Shown here in pieces: positions 23,441 to 34,303 of a DNA stretch of 64,000 bases. This DNA is from Corynespora cassiicola (lineage: Eukaryota > Ascomycota > Dothideomycetes > Pleosporales > Corynesporascaceae). A program made the translations under genes and the position numbers. The DNA lies in NCBI GenBank assembly GCA_022059125.1, contig JAEUWY010000001.1:3348001-3412000 (forward strand), written 5' to 3'. Numbering within the stretch: position 1 is the stretch's first letter; every line of letters begins with the position of its first letter. The notes under the pieces are model-generated. The model was not told where the DNA came from, did not search any database, and saw nothing but the letters and a program-made list of their open reading frames with translations.

Positions 23441-24256
23441 ATGCCCCCCAAGGTAGTCATCGTCATAGGCAGCGGCGGCATGGGCCTCCCTATCGCGCGC
23501 CGTCTAGGAACTGCCCGCCACATCGTCCTCGCCGACTTCTCCTCCGAACTCGTCGCCCACGCCGGAAGCACGCTAGAAGACGAAGGCTACAAAGTAACCA
23601 CTTGCCTCGTCGACGTCTCCGACCTGGCCTCCACCAGCCGCCTCGCCCAAGAAGCCGCGGCTGCAGGCCCCATCGAGGCCATAGTCCACACCGCCGGCCT
23701 GGGCCCCACCTCCGGCAGCAGCGCCAGCGCAGTCTATGCGGTGAATCTGGTCGGGACGGCGAACGTCATTGAGGCGTTCCTCCCCGTCGTACAGCCGGGG
23801 ACGAGCCTCGTGTGCGTCTCCAGCATGGCGGGGCACATGGGCTCGGGGCTGCCCGCGGAGCTGGAGCGCCACCTTGCGACTGCGCCGTTGGCTGAGCTTA
23901 TGCAGCATTCTGCTCTCGCGGTCGATGATTCTGATGCTCATGGCGCGGCACGTGCTTATGGGATGTCGAAACGGGGAAATTTGCTGCGCGTGCAGGGTGC
24001 TGCTGCGGCGTGGGGGAAGCGCGGTGCGAGGGTGAACTCGGTCAGTCCAGGCGTTATCTCGACTAGAGAGGGACGGAAGGAGATCGCTGGGCCTGCCGGG
24101 AAGTTTATTGCGGGGAGTCCTATGGAAAGGGTTGGCACTCCGCAAGATATCGTCAATGCTGTTGCATTTTTGACGAGCGCAGAATCGTCGTTTATCACGG
24201 GGACGGATATTCTTGTAGATGGGGGTGTCGTTTCAAGCTTGAGGTGGAAGGGATAG
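23441..24256 (+). CDS. Short-chain dehydrogenase/reductase (SDR)
   Basis: Single exon of 271 residues from ATG 23441 (MPPKVVIVIGSGG). The cofactor site is VIGSGGMG, a variant lacking the usual TGxxxGIG. Other SDR elements are present: HTAGLG in the NAG position, the active-site Ser in VSSMAGHMG, the catalytic YGMSK, and a closing ILVDGGVV. An insert of about 35 residues separates the Ser and Tyr, longer than in the classical family and reminiscent of 3-alpha-hydroxysteroid-dehydrogenase-like members. Substrate unknown. GC content is clearly higher than in the flanks, in keeping with its intronless state. Upstream in-frame sequence lacks an ATG. Confidence 0.85.
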   Translation: MPPKVVIVIGSGGMGLPIARRLGTARHIVLADFSSELVAHAGSTLEDEGYKVTTCLVDVSDLASTSRLAQEAAAAGPIEAIVHTAGLGPTSGSSASAVYAVNLVGTANVIEAFLPVVQPGTSLVCVSSMAGHMGSGLPAELERHLATAPLAELMQHSALAVDDSDAHGAARAYGMSKRGNLLRVQGAAAAWGKRGARVNSVSPGVISTREGRKEIAGPAGKFIAGSPMERVGTPQDIVNAVAFLTSAESSFITGTDILVDGGVVSSLRWKG

Positions 24257-24850
24257 AGACAGATCACTCAGTAATTAAAGTTCTGTACTTGACTGTTTCA
24301 TTAAGATAGTCACCAAACGAGCAGGCTCCCTCATATTTCAAAGTGCTTTCCGTCCCATCCCCCGTCGACAGGTACTTTTTCACTAGAACTTCTCAACCAG
24401 CCTTACATTAGGCACTCTGATCCGTTACATAATCATATCAGAGCTGTGCTACAAGCTATAAGCAAGGTTAAAGGGCCATTTGTTGCTTTGGTAGATTTTA
24501 GAAATAAATATTGTGAATTCTATATCCAGAACAATACGCATCCCTCGAACCATATCTTTGTCTCCACGATAGTCCAACATACCTAAGAACACTCTGTGGA
24601 TGTATAGATTTCATCAACGGGGAGCTACTGCGGTTATGCCCAAACGTCTCCAACAGTTTCCGCAATTCAATAGAAACCGACCCTAATCCAACCTCGTATA
24701 CCGGGGTCCATATACATACAAAGATAATGACCATCAGTGTTTTGATGGTAGAATGATACATAAACATGAGCTTTTCGGCGTCAATGCCATGCCACTGCCA
24801 CATTCAGGCTTGCAAAAAAAAAAAAAAGTCACCCAATTGAATAGTTCGCA
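24257..24850. other. Convergent 3' intergenic region
   Basis: About 590 bp between two convergent genes, AT-rich, with an A-run at 24811-24826. No gene seen. Confidence 0.4.
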
Positions 24851-27800
24851 CTAGTCTTCTGTGAGATCGATAATCTCAGGCTCGCGGAGTTTTCTCTTCC
24901 TACTCTGGGGCAGGCCTTCGATACGATTCGGAGATAAAGGAGACGCCTTGATGCTCTGTGAGCTCGTTAGAGCATGCCTGGATAACCTCCAGCGCGCCAC
25001 TTTGCGCATCGCAGGGGGGTAAGAGGGTGTTGTCCCGAATGTCGGCTGTTGTTCGGGCGAATGAGAGGGGACGGCAGGTTCTTCCATCGGCCTTGTGGAC
25101 GGTATGAATATTGGCTGTTGTATTATTTCTGCCAGTGGTCTTGGCTCTGTCTGTGTTGTTTCTGGCGTTGGGTTTGATTCTGATTGTGGTGTAAAAGATG
25201 GTGGCAATGTTCTGGGAGGTGAAGACAGAGATATGACAGACCCGGATCGTGGAGATGGATCTCGGGGCGTAGGTTCCTGTTGCTGGGATGCTTCTTGTTC
25301 TTGCATACCTGAACTAGATACCGAGTCCCAGCTCATAGTCATAATGTCTCCATATCGATCTGCCAGGAGTTCCTTCAAAAACAAAGTTGATCCACCAACT
25401 GTTTCCACTATGGTCTTGTATGCAACAGTCTTTCTTCTTCTTTGGTCCATTGCTTTGGCTTGTGCAGAACTGAATTCCTTGGTGACAACAAGACCATGAC
25501 ACCAAGAGTCTTTTGCGACGACGGTGGAAACCTCTGATCGGGCTTGTCTAAGCATTTTCTCAATGTGATCTCTCCGAAACTTCGTAACTACGAGTTTAGC
25601 AACTTTGTCTTCTGATGATTGCATAAACATGTTCAAGTCGGTACAAGTCTCGCACTTGCAACGGACTGTCGGCATCCGCCAATTCAAAGGTGCCGAGGTG
25701 CTTTCGCGGACAAATATTCTGGTGTAGGCAGAGAGGACAGTCTGAAATGTTCCCTGATAGACAGGGTCGCTGGGCGATGTGTAGCACCGTCGCATCATGG
25801 ACGCTATTTCTCGGAGGCAGGTAATGTACGTGGGCATCAGGTCCCTATGATGAGCTGCATCGGCTTCTTGCTGAAAAGCCTGTAGTACCTGTTGAATCTC
25901 CGATTTCATTCCCAAGGTATGAAAGTGATCCAGCAGTGTTGCAAGCTCAGCGCCGTCAATGGGGTGAACCCTTATCCTTCGTCTGCTTTCACCCCTCAAG
26001 TCCGTTTCCGACTTTCCCATCCACGGATATCTTTTGGCGGTCAATTTTTCTTCATATCTGCCCCACTGATTGAATTTAAAATTCGTAGAAAAACTTGGGG
26101 CGAGGCCCCTGTAAAGAATTTTGTGGACGTAAAGTGAATCAGGAGCTGCTTTCCAAAGCGCGTTCATTAAGCGTATAGCTACAGGGGTGTTTGTCACACA
26201 AGATTGTAAACAAGGCACTATGCTGGGATCTGTCAGCAACACATTTGCGAAAAGAATCAAGATGTATACTTTTCTGCGATTTTTTGCTCCTCGTTTCCGT
26301 AAAGTGAGCATACCTGCATGATGATGGGCACATCTTTTATGTCCAGATATCCCATGCGAGGCAATGCTTTGTCAATTTGTGCGATTGCCCACTCTCCGAG
26401 CCGACCAGCATCTTGTATGCTTTTCTGATTCACAGAGCACTCCAAAAGCCTCTCCAAGGCAGAAAACAGTGAATTCAAGTCCGAGTATTGTGAAAAGGCC
26501 CGATCGAGACTGAAGGCTTGTGAGTAAACCTATACTATTATTTTTCAAAGTTGAAGGTACCTGGAATCAAATAGGAATGTAGGGGTCGACCTCATCCTCG
26601 CAGCCATTATGGCAAAGGCTTCATCGTTGACCTCGGGAAAAGCTTCCAACGCATCCCTGCAAAGGCCTTCATCGCCAATCTGCAATGCACCCCTGAGAAT
26701 ATGACTCAGAAAACCCTTATGACATCGATTTTGCGATTTGTCAGAGGCTAAATTGTGGGCCACCATACGTCTACACATGAGGATAAAGATCTCTTGGCTC
26801 AAGAAATCATCGGCATGCTGGAGCACCTGTGCGAAGAAATAAGCGAGTGTGGCACCGAAGGGCTTTCCCACAACGTCGAGCTTGTCTAGTCCAAGAAAAG
26901 GTACGACATGGGTGTGGGGGACCACTACTAGGACCTTTCCACGGTTAGCGAGGTATCAAAGTAGCACATTGCACTTACAGTTCTGCGATACGAGCGATTG
27001 ATTGACCATTTTCCATGACCAATATATTCGTGGCTATCTTCTTCTGACTCAATGTCTCGGAATGGGTCGTCTGTCAAAAAATCTTCCTCATTGATATCTG
27101 CTTCCTCAACCATCCGACGTCCTTTGGCATCGCAAATGTCTTTGAGGTGGTATTCGCGTCTGGAAGAGATTGATTGGCTCCGCATCTCGATTCTTTTGCC
27201 GTTTGATCTGGCGACGGGTGATTTCTGGACAGAGGCCGACTTATAGACCACTGTCGCGTGAAGAAGAGCAAATCCATTTCTATCGCAGGCCCACTTGAGA
27301 GCCAAGCCTTGGAGAAGATCTCTTGCCTCAAGTTGGGCTAGTTTCATGCCAATGGGGCTGCTTCCGTGCCCCAAGCGATAGATAATTTTTGATAATGCCA
27401 CGGAACCCTTTTTATTGTGCTGTTTCCAGGACTTTAAGCAAGATTCGATGCCGGGGGTTGCCGGCACAGACATTGGGACGGGGTGAATCCCGTCCCATTG
27501 GAGGCTGTAAACCAGAGCCCATCGAAAACCGGAGGCCAAGGGAAGGACCTAGAGTGGACATGTTAACAGAGCCTGCACATGATTGAATGATCGCACCTCT
27601 TGTTTGACCCCCGCCACCCACCAAACAAAAGAAAAAGAGCGACCGCTTGTTTCGTGGAACGAACAAGATTCGGGGTCGTGACGCAATCTAAATTCTCCGC
27701 CTTGATATGGGGACGGCAGCACAACCACGAGCGTTGCAAATGATCCTAGCGCTCTCGTTGGCCTTGGGGATCAATGTCAGTTGGGACGAAAGGATTGAGC

Positions 27801-28348
27801 GACTAGCCCTGTACCTACTCTATATCGGATACTAAGCCAGTCCCAACTTCGCTAATTACCATTTTCCGAAGCTTCAAGCTATAGCTAGGGTGATGCGGAT
27901 CAATCCCAATCGTCTCTGGTATGTTGCCAGTCATGGCGAAGAGAGATGCGTTCCAATTGGGCTGCGTTATGCTGAACTTTTCAGCTTCTAGCTGCCAATG
28001 ATGATGGGCAGCTCCGTCGGTAGAATTACCGTGTGCTTCTCCAGCCGGAATCGGACATGCCAGCTGCGTCATGTGCTGTTTGTCTTCTTCGGAGAGTGGG
28101 AGTTTTATGGGTCCATAATCCCCGACGCAAATCATGGGGTCATCAAAAGAATTGGTAGTCCGCAGTCCGCCAAGATGTTTGGCACTGCCCACCGCGTCCA
28201 ATTGCTTCTTGAGCTGCTTTTTGATGGTATCGGGCGACGCTACTCCGGTGGCGTCACCTGTATCAGCATCCGGGCTGGGGAACCCTCCTTGTCCTTCCGA
28301 ATCGGGCTCAGACTCATTGCTGGGGTCGACAACAAGCGTTTCCATCAT
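24851..28348 (-). CDS. Large 2OG-Fe(II)-oxygenase-like protein with altered iron site
   Basis: Six exons on the minus strand: 28348-27819, 27762-27597, 27548-26979, 26934-26561, 26509-26270, 26222-24851. All phases agree; 1083 residues. Residues ~90-260 follow the layout of fungal prolyl-hydroxylase-like 2OG oxygenases: a KFSITQPNW block, an LRKMVISEVGTG strand, FATLVVVLPSPYQGGEF, then EVLPLASGFRWAL. Where the family has HxD, this protein has D175-I-E177, and the distal His position (usually CEHEV) is Gln231 in VKQEV. Arg241, the 2OG-binding position, is kept. The middle is a long helical region with a CKCETC motif. The C-terminus ends in EIIDLTED, a good SUMO-interacting motif. Likely a nuclear scaffold rather than an active hydroxylase; this is inference. 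The exon 5-6 junction is the least certain. Confidence 0.75.
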
Positions 28349-29021
28349 GCGACGGAGCGCTAGAGAGGAATAAGGGAGAACGGGGTGGATTTGCCCATTC
28401 TATGGATCCATCTGAAAAGGCCGTTGAACGATCAGCGCGCTCAAAACACGTCAGGGGTCGCGTCGTGGCACGCTAGTCTATATTCAGAATCATCTTGGCA
28501 TCAACCACATCCCCTCCTTGACAAACACGCGTCGACTTTTCCAGTGCGTGGAGACCTCAACTAGCCAAGACCGCTTCGATCTTGCTTTTTTCACCTGCAA
28601 TCGTTGAGGCGATGCACTGTGTTTGTAAATACGAGGATGCTTATTGACCAACGCGTTGCCTCCCTAACCCTCTTAGATTAGTCAACGAGTAACTAAACCA
28701 TTTAAAGGAAACAAACTGTCACTTTAGGAAATAGGCTATGACTTTGATCGGCTCCTTCATCAACGAAAGAAAGGTGCTAAGAATGAGTATCTAACAGTCT
28801 TTTTGCCAAATGTGTAGCAACAAACCTCCCAAATACTAAATCAAGATCTCAGCCCACTCAACGCGCAGCTGTAAGTCTACCTACTTAAAAGCAAGCCGAG
28901 TGCCTATTTCCCAATTCCAAGCTTTGACAAAAGACCGCTCCCTTTACAACAAAAAGTCCCACCTGCCGAGCTTCGCCATATCCCCTCTTCAAGCACCATC
29001 TCCCTCCCCCACCCATTCCTT
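28349..29021. other. Intergenic region upstream of the 2OG-like gene
   Basis: About 670 bp holding the promoter of the minus-strand 2OG-like gene and the 3' end of the next minus-strand gene. No coding evidence. Confidence 0.4.
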
Positions 29022-30110
29022 CTAATAAACCCCCGGCAGCTTAAGCTCCCTACCCCGCACCCTATTAAACTCCTTCCAAAATTCCCCCACCCTATCCACC
29101 CACCCACCCCTCTCCTCCCTCTCCACCGCCTCTGTCGCAAACTCCAGCCTATGACCCAACGCGTTCAAAAACACCTCCTCCCACTTGTTAAATGCGTAAA
29201 GGTAAATTCCCGTTTCCTTAGCCCATCTTTTCATACGTATGGGGACATCCGCCAAATTCTTGTGCGCAGTCGTGACCGCCACCGCCATGCACATCAGCAG
29301 ATCGGGCCACTTGACGCCCAATCGCTCGAGCCGCTCTTCAGCACTAAAACCCTCGATGACGATGCGGAACTGAAGCAAAAGGCGGAGCGCGTAGGGCACC
29401 GTATAGATGCACAATTCCGGGGTCGTATATATGATCCCGAGAAGCAAGTATGCTTTATCGTACAGGATCCGGAAGACTTGATCTGTTTCTATGGAGAAGT
29501 AGCAGGCGGGTAAGCATTCCAGAAGCGTCGTTGGCCATTTTTCAGGTTTGGACTGTTCGAAGTAGATTCTCAGATAGTCTACCCGCACGGTGAGGATGTA
29601 GAGGCTGAGGGTTGCGAGGCAGGCTGGACTGTAGAATTTGTAGACGGAATCCAGGATGTAGGGAGGGAGAGATGGCAAAAATTTCAGGGCTGGCACAACT
29701 CGCGCATCTGGAGGGAGGGCTTGGTGCTGCTGGGGGCCTGCTGCAGGGTTTTGAATTTGGATTTGGTGCTGCTGCTGGGAGTCTGGATGGTGGTATATGT
29801 TTTGGTGCTGCTGCAAGTATGTCACGAAGTCTGGGTCTCGAATTTGGCGGTTATCGGCGAGCGCAAGTTTATGCAATAACTTGTTTTTGTACATGTTGCT
29901 TGTTCTGTTTGATATTGACGAGCGCTGTGAGTCGTAAAGTAGCTGTATTAGAAAGCAGGAGGTTGTAGTTTGGAACAGCTTATGTGTATGCTTGATGTCT
30001 GATTTCTTTCCAACATGATCGCTGTACACGTTTTCAGTGGGAGGCCAAAAGGCGCAGTGTGAGTCTTGACCCTCCCGTTGAATCATCTTAAAGTTCTGAC
30101 TGTTGAGCAT
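29022..30110 (-). CDS. Q-rich cyclin-like protein, paralogue A
   Basis: Open frame of 362 residues. The probable start is one of several in-frame Met codons: the first is at 30110, but MYKNKLLHKLALADNRQ (about residue 73) looks a better N-terminus. A Gln/His-rich low-complexity segment (about 100-135) precedes a helical domain opening with LATLSLYIL. Later helices (AVAVTTAHKNLADVPIRMKRWAKETG, then a W-E-E-VFLNALGHRLEF segment) resemble the cyclin fold as seen in Pho80/Pcl-like cyclins. That is a weak fold-level guess. It is clearly paralogous to the gene at 47624-48388, which shares both ends of this domain. A 54-bp repeat array lies 210-370 bp 5' of the start. No conserved CDK-binding residue can be assigned. 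Confidence 0.65.
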   Translation of the reverse strand: MLNSQNFKMIQREGQDSHCAFWPPTENVYSDHVGKKSDIKHTHKLFQTTTSCFLIQLLYDSQRSSISNRTSNMYKNKLLHKLALADNRQIRDPDFVTYLQQHQNIYHHPDSQQQHQIQIQNPAAGPQQHQALPPDARVVPALKFLPSLPPYILDSVYKFYSPACLATLSLYILTVRVDYLRIYFEQSKPEKWPTTLLECLPACYFSIETDQVFRILYDKAYLLLGIIYTTPELCIYTVPYALRLLLQFRIVIEGFSAEERLERLGVKWPDLLMCMAVAVTTAHKNLADVPIRMKRWAKETGIYLYAFNKWEEVFLNALGHRLEFATEAVEREERGGWVDRVGEFWKEFNRVRGRELKLPGVY

Positions 30111-30694
30111 GAATGACTCTGGAGCACAAACTGCTCTTCATTTAAGTGACTCGTACGGTAGCACGAACTAATACCAAGTTATTGATAGAACATGTATTAT
30201 TGACTAGTGGGGTGGAGGATGTTCGCTTTAAGAGCGGACTAAGAAGGCCTTTCTTGCTATGACCTGAGCCGTGCACAAAGGTGAATAACTCCTGCAGCTT
30301 GTGCATGGACATGTGTTCTAAAAAAATTATTCATAATCCTATAGCTGTCTCTGAAAAAACTGGATATATTATGGAGCCGACAGAGCATTGTGTAGCTGTT
30401 ATCAAAAAAAGAACTAGATTGATTGTGGAGCCGACAAAGCATCAAGTAGCTGCTACGAGAAAGGCTAGACATTTGAGACAGGAGGAGGGCTGTAATCTTC
30501 TAGAAGTATAAATGATTCAAAAATGGCCTTACAAACATCAAATCCTATAGATTGAAAAACCCTATAGGCGGAGTGGATAGAATTGGCAGCTTCAAAAGTA
30601 TCACGGCATCATTCGAGCAGATTTATGGCCGTAATTTATTCATAATATATGGCCTTTAAGATGGGAAAGACTTGTATACAAGGCCTCTCAAAAC
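30111..30694. other. Intergenic region with 54-bp repeats
   Basis: Region 5' of the cyclin-like gene and 3' of the SDR at 30695. It contains the repeat array listed separately. The rest is AT-rich with no gene. Confidence 0.4.
30320..30480 (-). repeat. 54-bp repeat array, copy A (about 3 units)
   Basis: On the minus strand, units read CTACTTGATGCTTTGTCGG followed by CTCCACAATCAATCTAG and a T-rich spacer. The core CCGACA on the plus strand falls at 30377 and 30431, exactly 54 bp apart, and a third, more divergent unit extends to about 30320. One minus-strand frame encodes the repeating peptide SYLMLCRLHN through the units. The same repeat occurs at 48610-48900 on the plus strand. Confidence 0.85.
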
Positions 30695-31780
30695 TCAAAG
30701 AGCATTATAACCCCCATCCACCACGACCCCCGTGCCCGTAACCCACCCCGCATCCTCGCTCGCGAGAAACAGCGCCACGCGCGCCACGTCGTCGACTTTT
30801 CCGATGCCCCCGAAAGGATGCAGAGCGTCGATTTTCGCGCGCGCGTCGGCGTTGGTCAGTACGGGGCCTATGAACGAGGTGGCCGTGTATCCGGGGCAGA
30901 TGGCGTTTACGTGGATGCGGAGGGGGGCGAGATCGAGGGCGGAGGATTTTGTCAGGCCGAGGACTGCGTGTTTGGAGGTGGAGTAGCCAGCTAATAGGCA
31001 TCGTTAATCTTTCATTCTTTCTCTTTTTTCCATTTTTTGGATCCCCCCGTTACTTACCCGTGTTGGGGCTCCCGTTCAAGCCGAGCACGCTGGCTGTGTT
31101 GATGATCCAGCCGCGGTCTCCGCTGTCGCCGAAGGGGGACTGATCTTTCATGACGAGGGAGGCGTACTTTGTTCCGAGGAAGACGCCGCGGACGTTTACG
31201 GAGAGGGAGGTTTCAAAGGAGGACTCTGGGTAGTCGTAGATGGGGGTGGGGGCGGGGAAGGAGGCTTCGGCGGCGATGCCGGCGTTGTTTACCATCCTGT
31301 GGGGGGTGTTTATCAGTGAAAAAAAATGCTTTGAAATGGGGTTTGAGGGGCTCTATCTCGATTTTAGGTTTGGGGAGGGCATGGAAATGTCGAGATGGGT
31401 GATAGCAAGCGGTAAAAACATGGAGCTCAAACCACCAGGTCAGGCTGCGTTGAGCCTGATCCTGGAGATTTGGATGGAAAATATATATATACGTACACAT
31501 CTAATCTCCCAAATTCCTTTACTGCCGTCTTGACCAGGTTCTGCACCTGCTCGGAATTTGTTGTATCGCAATGCACATAGATGGCTTTGCCTCCAAGCTT
31601 GGTAATCTCTTCTACTGTGGTCCCAGGTAGTTTTTCATTTTCTGGCATGCGCACTTCCTCGCGAATGTCGGAGCATACGACGATTGCGCCTTCGCTGGCA
31701 TAAAGGAGGGCGATGGCGCGTCCGATGCCGGAAGAGGACCCGGTTATGACGGCGATCTTGGAATCGAGGCGGCCTGGCAT
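30695..31780 (-). CDS. Short-chain dehydrogenase/reductase (SDR)
   Basis: Three exons on the minus strand: 31780-31497, 31296-31058, 30990-30695, with introns of 200 and 67 bp; 272 residues. Cofactor motif TGSSSGIG near residue 13, NNAG after the fourth strand, active-site Ser in IINTASVLG, catalytic YSTSK, and a closing VVVDGGYNAL. CSDIREE near the second strand, with Asp, suggests NAD(H) preference. All motifs are intact and each intron falls between recognisable SDR elements. The 200-bp first intron is longer than others in the window. Substrate unknown. The gene shares no close similarity in order with the other two SDRs, so it is not a recent tandem copy. Confidence 0.88.
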
Positions 31781-33007
31781 TTTGAAATATAGGCGGGAAG
31801 CTGCACAACGCAATCTTGGATCTAATTAAGTATTTTCCGTAGGTATAGGCTAGTACTGGAGCTGTATCAGATCAACCTGGGGCTGTAAGTTGGTGTAGGC
31901 ACAGATAAAAGGGCCGATACGAACCACGGGAGCAAAGGGCTATAAGAAACGTTTACAAGAAAATTCAGGGGAAAAGGATTGACAAAATCTTCGGAAGACT
32001 ACAGACTCTTTTATAGTCGGCTGACTGACAAAGGGGGGCGGGAATACCAGGGCGTCCAGCTTCGATGAGGGGTAATTGGTCATGGTTGGATGCCCAGGTA
32101 TCCTCGGCGGGGCTTGTTCATCTTTGTCGAGTAAGCAAAGAGGTATGGGATCCTTTCACTTCTCTTGATGCATCTCACGGCACATTTTCAGCTGCTGCGC
32201 GACGTTTCTAACCACCAATCAGACGTGCAGGCGCTTAATGCGCGTAAGCTTGGTGTATCCCCGAGCTGGATGGTTCAACTCAGACACAGATGTGTTCTAG
32301 GCTTATCTTGCAAGGCTCCACAGATCAAATAACGTAGCAAAGGCGCGATAGATCAAGCTCCATAATCTCAATCCAAGTCTTCGCTCCCGTAGCCCTTACC
32401 AATATCCTTGGCTCTACACCTGGTCGTTGTCGGTAGACGCTCAATGTGCAATAGATGGCCATGGAAATGATACGGGAATAGTCCCTCGAAAATATATTCG
32501 AGTGTTTTCGAAGCCTCTAGTAAGAGTCTCGAGCTTCCATTACAAATCTGCCGCAGACACTTTCCGAGGTGCAATGTGTTGGGCAGGAAGATGTGGAGTA
32601 GTCGAGATGACCGCTTTTCCATTTAGGGACTAGCTCAAAGACAACCGGAAGCCCTGGAGGCGTTCCGAAGAACACCAACGTCATACCATTTTCATTCCAC
32701 CCTCTCATGCTCGTAAGAATCCCCTCAACTCCATCATCTTCAAGAAATCCCCTTTAGATTGCCAACCATTGCTCACGCTCTCGTTTCTTCCCAAACCCCT
32801 CTCCTTTTTTCAATAAAATTCCTCAAAACGTGGCAGCAGAGATTCATTATAGTAGAGCGATATCTGTGGAAGAACCGTTTCGTCTCCGTCAAAGACATAC
32901 TATCGAAACCTGTTGCTGATCCAGTCATACCTAGACAAAATAATCATTCTGTTTGGTTCATATAACCGAGAAGCACTCGTCGCTGTAGCAAACCTCCACC
33001 GTGCGAT
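31781..33007. other. 1.2-kb intergenic region
   Basis: Divergent region between the SDR (minus) and the TatD-like gene (plus). One minus-strand stretch at 32368-32622 translates for 84 residues but has no recognisable motif. No gene supported. Confidence 0.4.
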
Positions 33008-34303
33008 ATGGCATCCGACGGCCCGAGCTCGGAGCCATTCCCATGGCACCTCGGCGTGTATGATGCGCATTGTCATCCAACAGACACCATGTCGCAAATT
33101 TCGTCCATGCCAGATATGAAGACACGTGTTCTGACTGTAATGGCAACACGGGATCAAGACCAAGATCTCGTGTCCTCGGTAGCGGAAACCTACGGAGTCA
33201 AGTCGCCTAATCCGTCTGCATGGTCCAAGGATGAATGCATGGTACCATGCTTTGGTTGGCACCCGTGGTTTGGACATCAAATGTACATTTCCCCTGCACT
33301 CGAGGAAAAAGGCATCTCCGTGATCATGCAAGACGCAGCTGCCGATGAAAAGGAAGAGAATTTGCAAGGAGAGGACAAGATCAAGCACTATCAAAACGTC
33401 CTGCTGCCGACTAGTTCGGAGCCAAGTGAGGAATACCGCCAGATATATATGTCGTTCCCGGATCCCATGCCCTTCTCCAAATTTCTCCGCGAATGCCGAA
33501 GCCATCTGGAAAAGCACCCGTATGCTCTCGTCGGCGAGATCGGCCTCGACAAAGCATTTCGAATACCGCTGGCCTGGGCTTCCGATTCGGAATCGAAGCG
33601 CGACGACAGCCTCACCCCCGGAGGCCGCGAAGGCCGCAGGCTCTCCCCGTTCCGAACCAATCCGAAGCATCTCACAGCCATCTTCAAGCTGCAGCTGCAA
33701 TTAGCAGGCGCCATGCGTCGCGCCGTGAGCGTGCATGGAGTGCAGTGTGCCGGACTAGTCCACCAGGCCATAGCAGACACTTGGCGGGGCCACGAAAATC
33801 GCACGCTGAGCAAGCGCCAAAAGAAGAAGCGCGGACAAGACCACCCATCGGTCGATGCCGAGGGGCAAGAAGAGGAGGAAGAAGAAGAAGAAGAAGAAGA
33901 AGAAGAAGAAGAAGAAAAAAAGAAGGCCGGTTCTGACAAGCCGCTGCCTTACCCACCGAGGATATGTCTGCATTCCTATTCCGGCCGGGCGGATTCTTTC
34001 AATGAGTACCTCAACCCGAAAAACCCGGCAGAGATTTACGCCTCCTTCTCTACGGCGATTAATCTTGGCGATGACATAGACGGGCCCATCCCCGACAACT
34101 TTGAAAAAGTCATCAAGTTTGTGCCTGACAACATGCTCTTAGTTGAGAGCGATCTGCACACGGCCGGTGGAGAGATGGACAGAAGGATGGAAGATATTGT
34201 GAGAAAGATTTGCCGAATCAAGGGTTGGGGCTTGGAGGAGGGCGTCCAAACTTTGGGCCGTAACTGGCGGAGATTCGTCTTCGGGACAGTTGAGGAAGGT
34301 TGA
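33008..34303 (+). CDS. TatD-related metal-dependent hydrolase, Scn1 (Cut9-interacting) type
   Basis: Single exon, 431 residues. The TatD signature begins at YDAHCHPTD (metal-binding HxH), continues with FGWHPWFG, VGEIGLDKAFR (metal-binding Glu), VSVHGVQ and LHSYSGR, and ends with LLVESDLH (metal-binding Asp), followed by LGRNWRRFVFG. This is the fungal Scn1/Cut9-interacting subfamily of TatD-like putative nucleases; in fission yeast the homologue was found as an interactor of an APC/C subunit. An unusual insertion of about 16 consecutive Glu residues plus lysines lies near residue 295, encoded by a GAA/GAG microsatellite (about 33870-33925), between the VHGVQ and LHSYSG core elements. It is probably a flexible loop. 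The metal ligands are all present. Confidence 0.9.
   Translation: MASDGPSSEPFPWHLGVYDAHCHPTDTMSQISSMPDMKTRVLTVMATRDQDQDLVSSVAETYGVKSPNPSAWSKDECMVPCFGWHPWFGHQMYISPALEEKGISVIMQDAAADEKEENLQGEDKIKHYQNVLLPTSSEPSEEYRQIYMSFPDPMPFSKFLRECRSHLEKHPYALVGEIGLDKAFRIPLAWASDSESKRDDSLTPGGREGRRLSPFRTNPKHLTAIFKLQLQLAGAMRRAVSVHGVQCAGLVHQAIADTWRGHENRTLSKRQKKKRGQDHPSVDAEGQEEEEEEEEEEEEEEEEKKKAGSDKPLPYPPRICLHSYSGRADSFNEYLNPKNPAEIYASFSTAINLGDDIDGPIPDNFEKVIKFVPDNMLLVESDLHTAGGEMDRRMEDIVRKICRIKGWGLEEGVQTLGRNWRRFVFGTVEEG
33868..33926 (+). repeat. Coding GAA/GAG microsatellite
   Basis: A purine trinucleotide run, mostly GAA, encoding the poly-Glu loop of the TatD-like protein. It is expected to vary in length among strains. 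Confidence 0.85.

Noticed and set aside
1916..31780. Three SDR genes plus amidase and ABC transporter as a biosynthetic cluster
   Set aside because: They are far apart, with housekeeping genes between and no backbone synthase.
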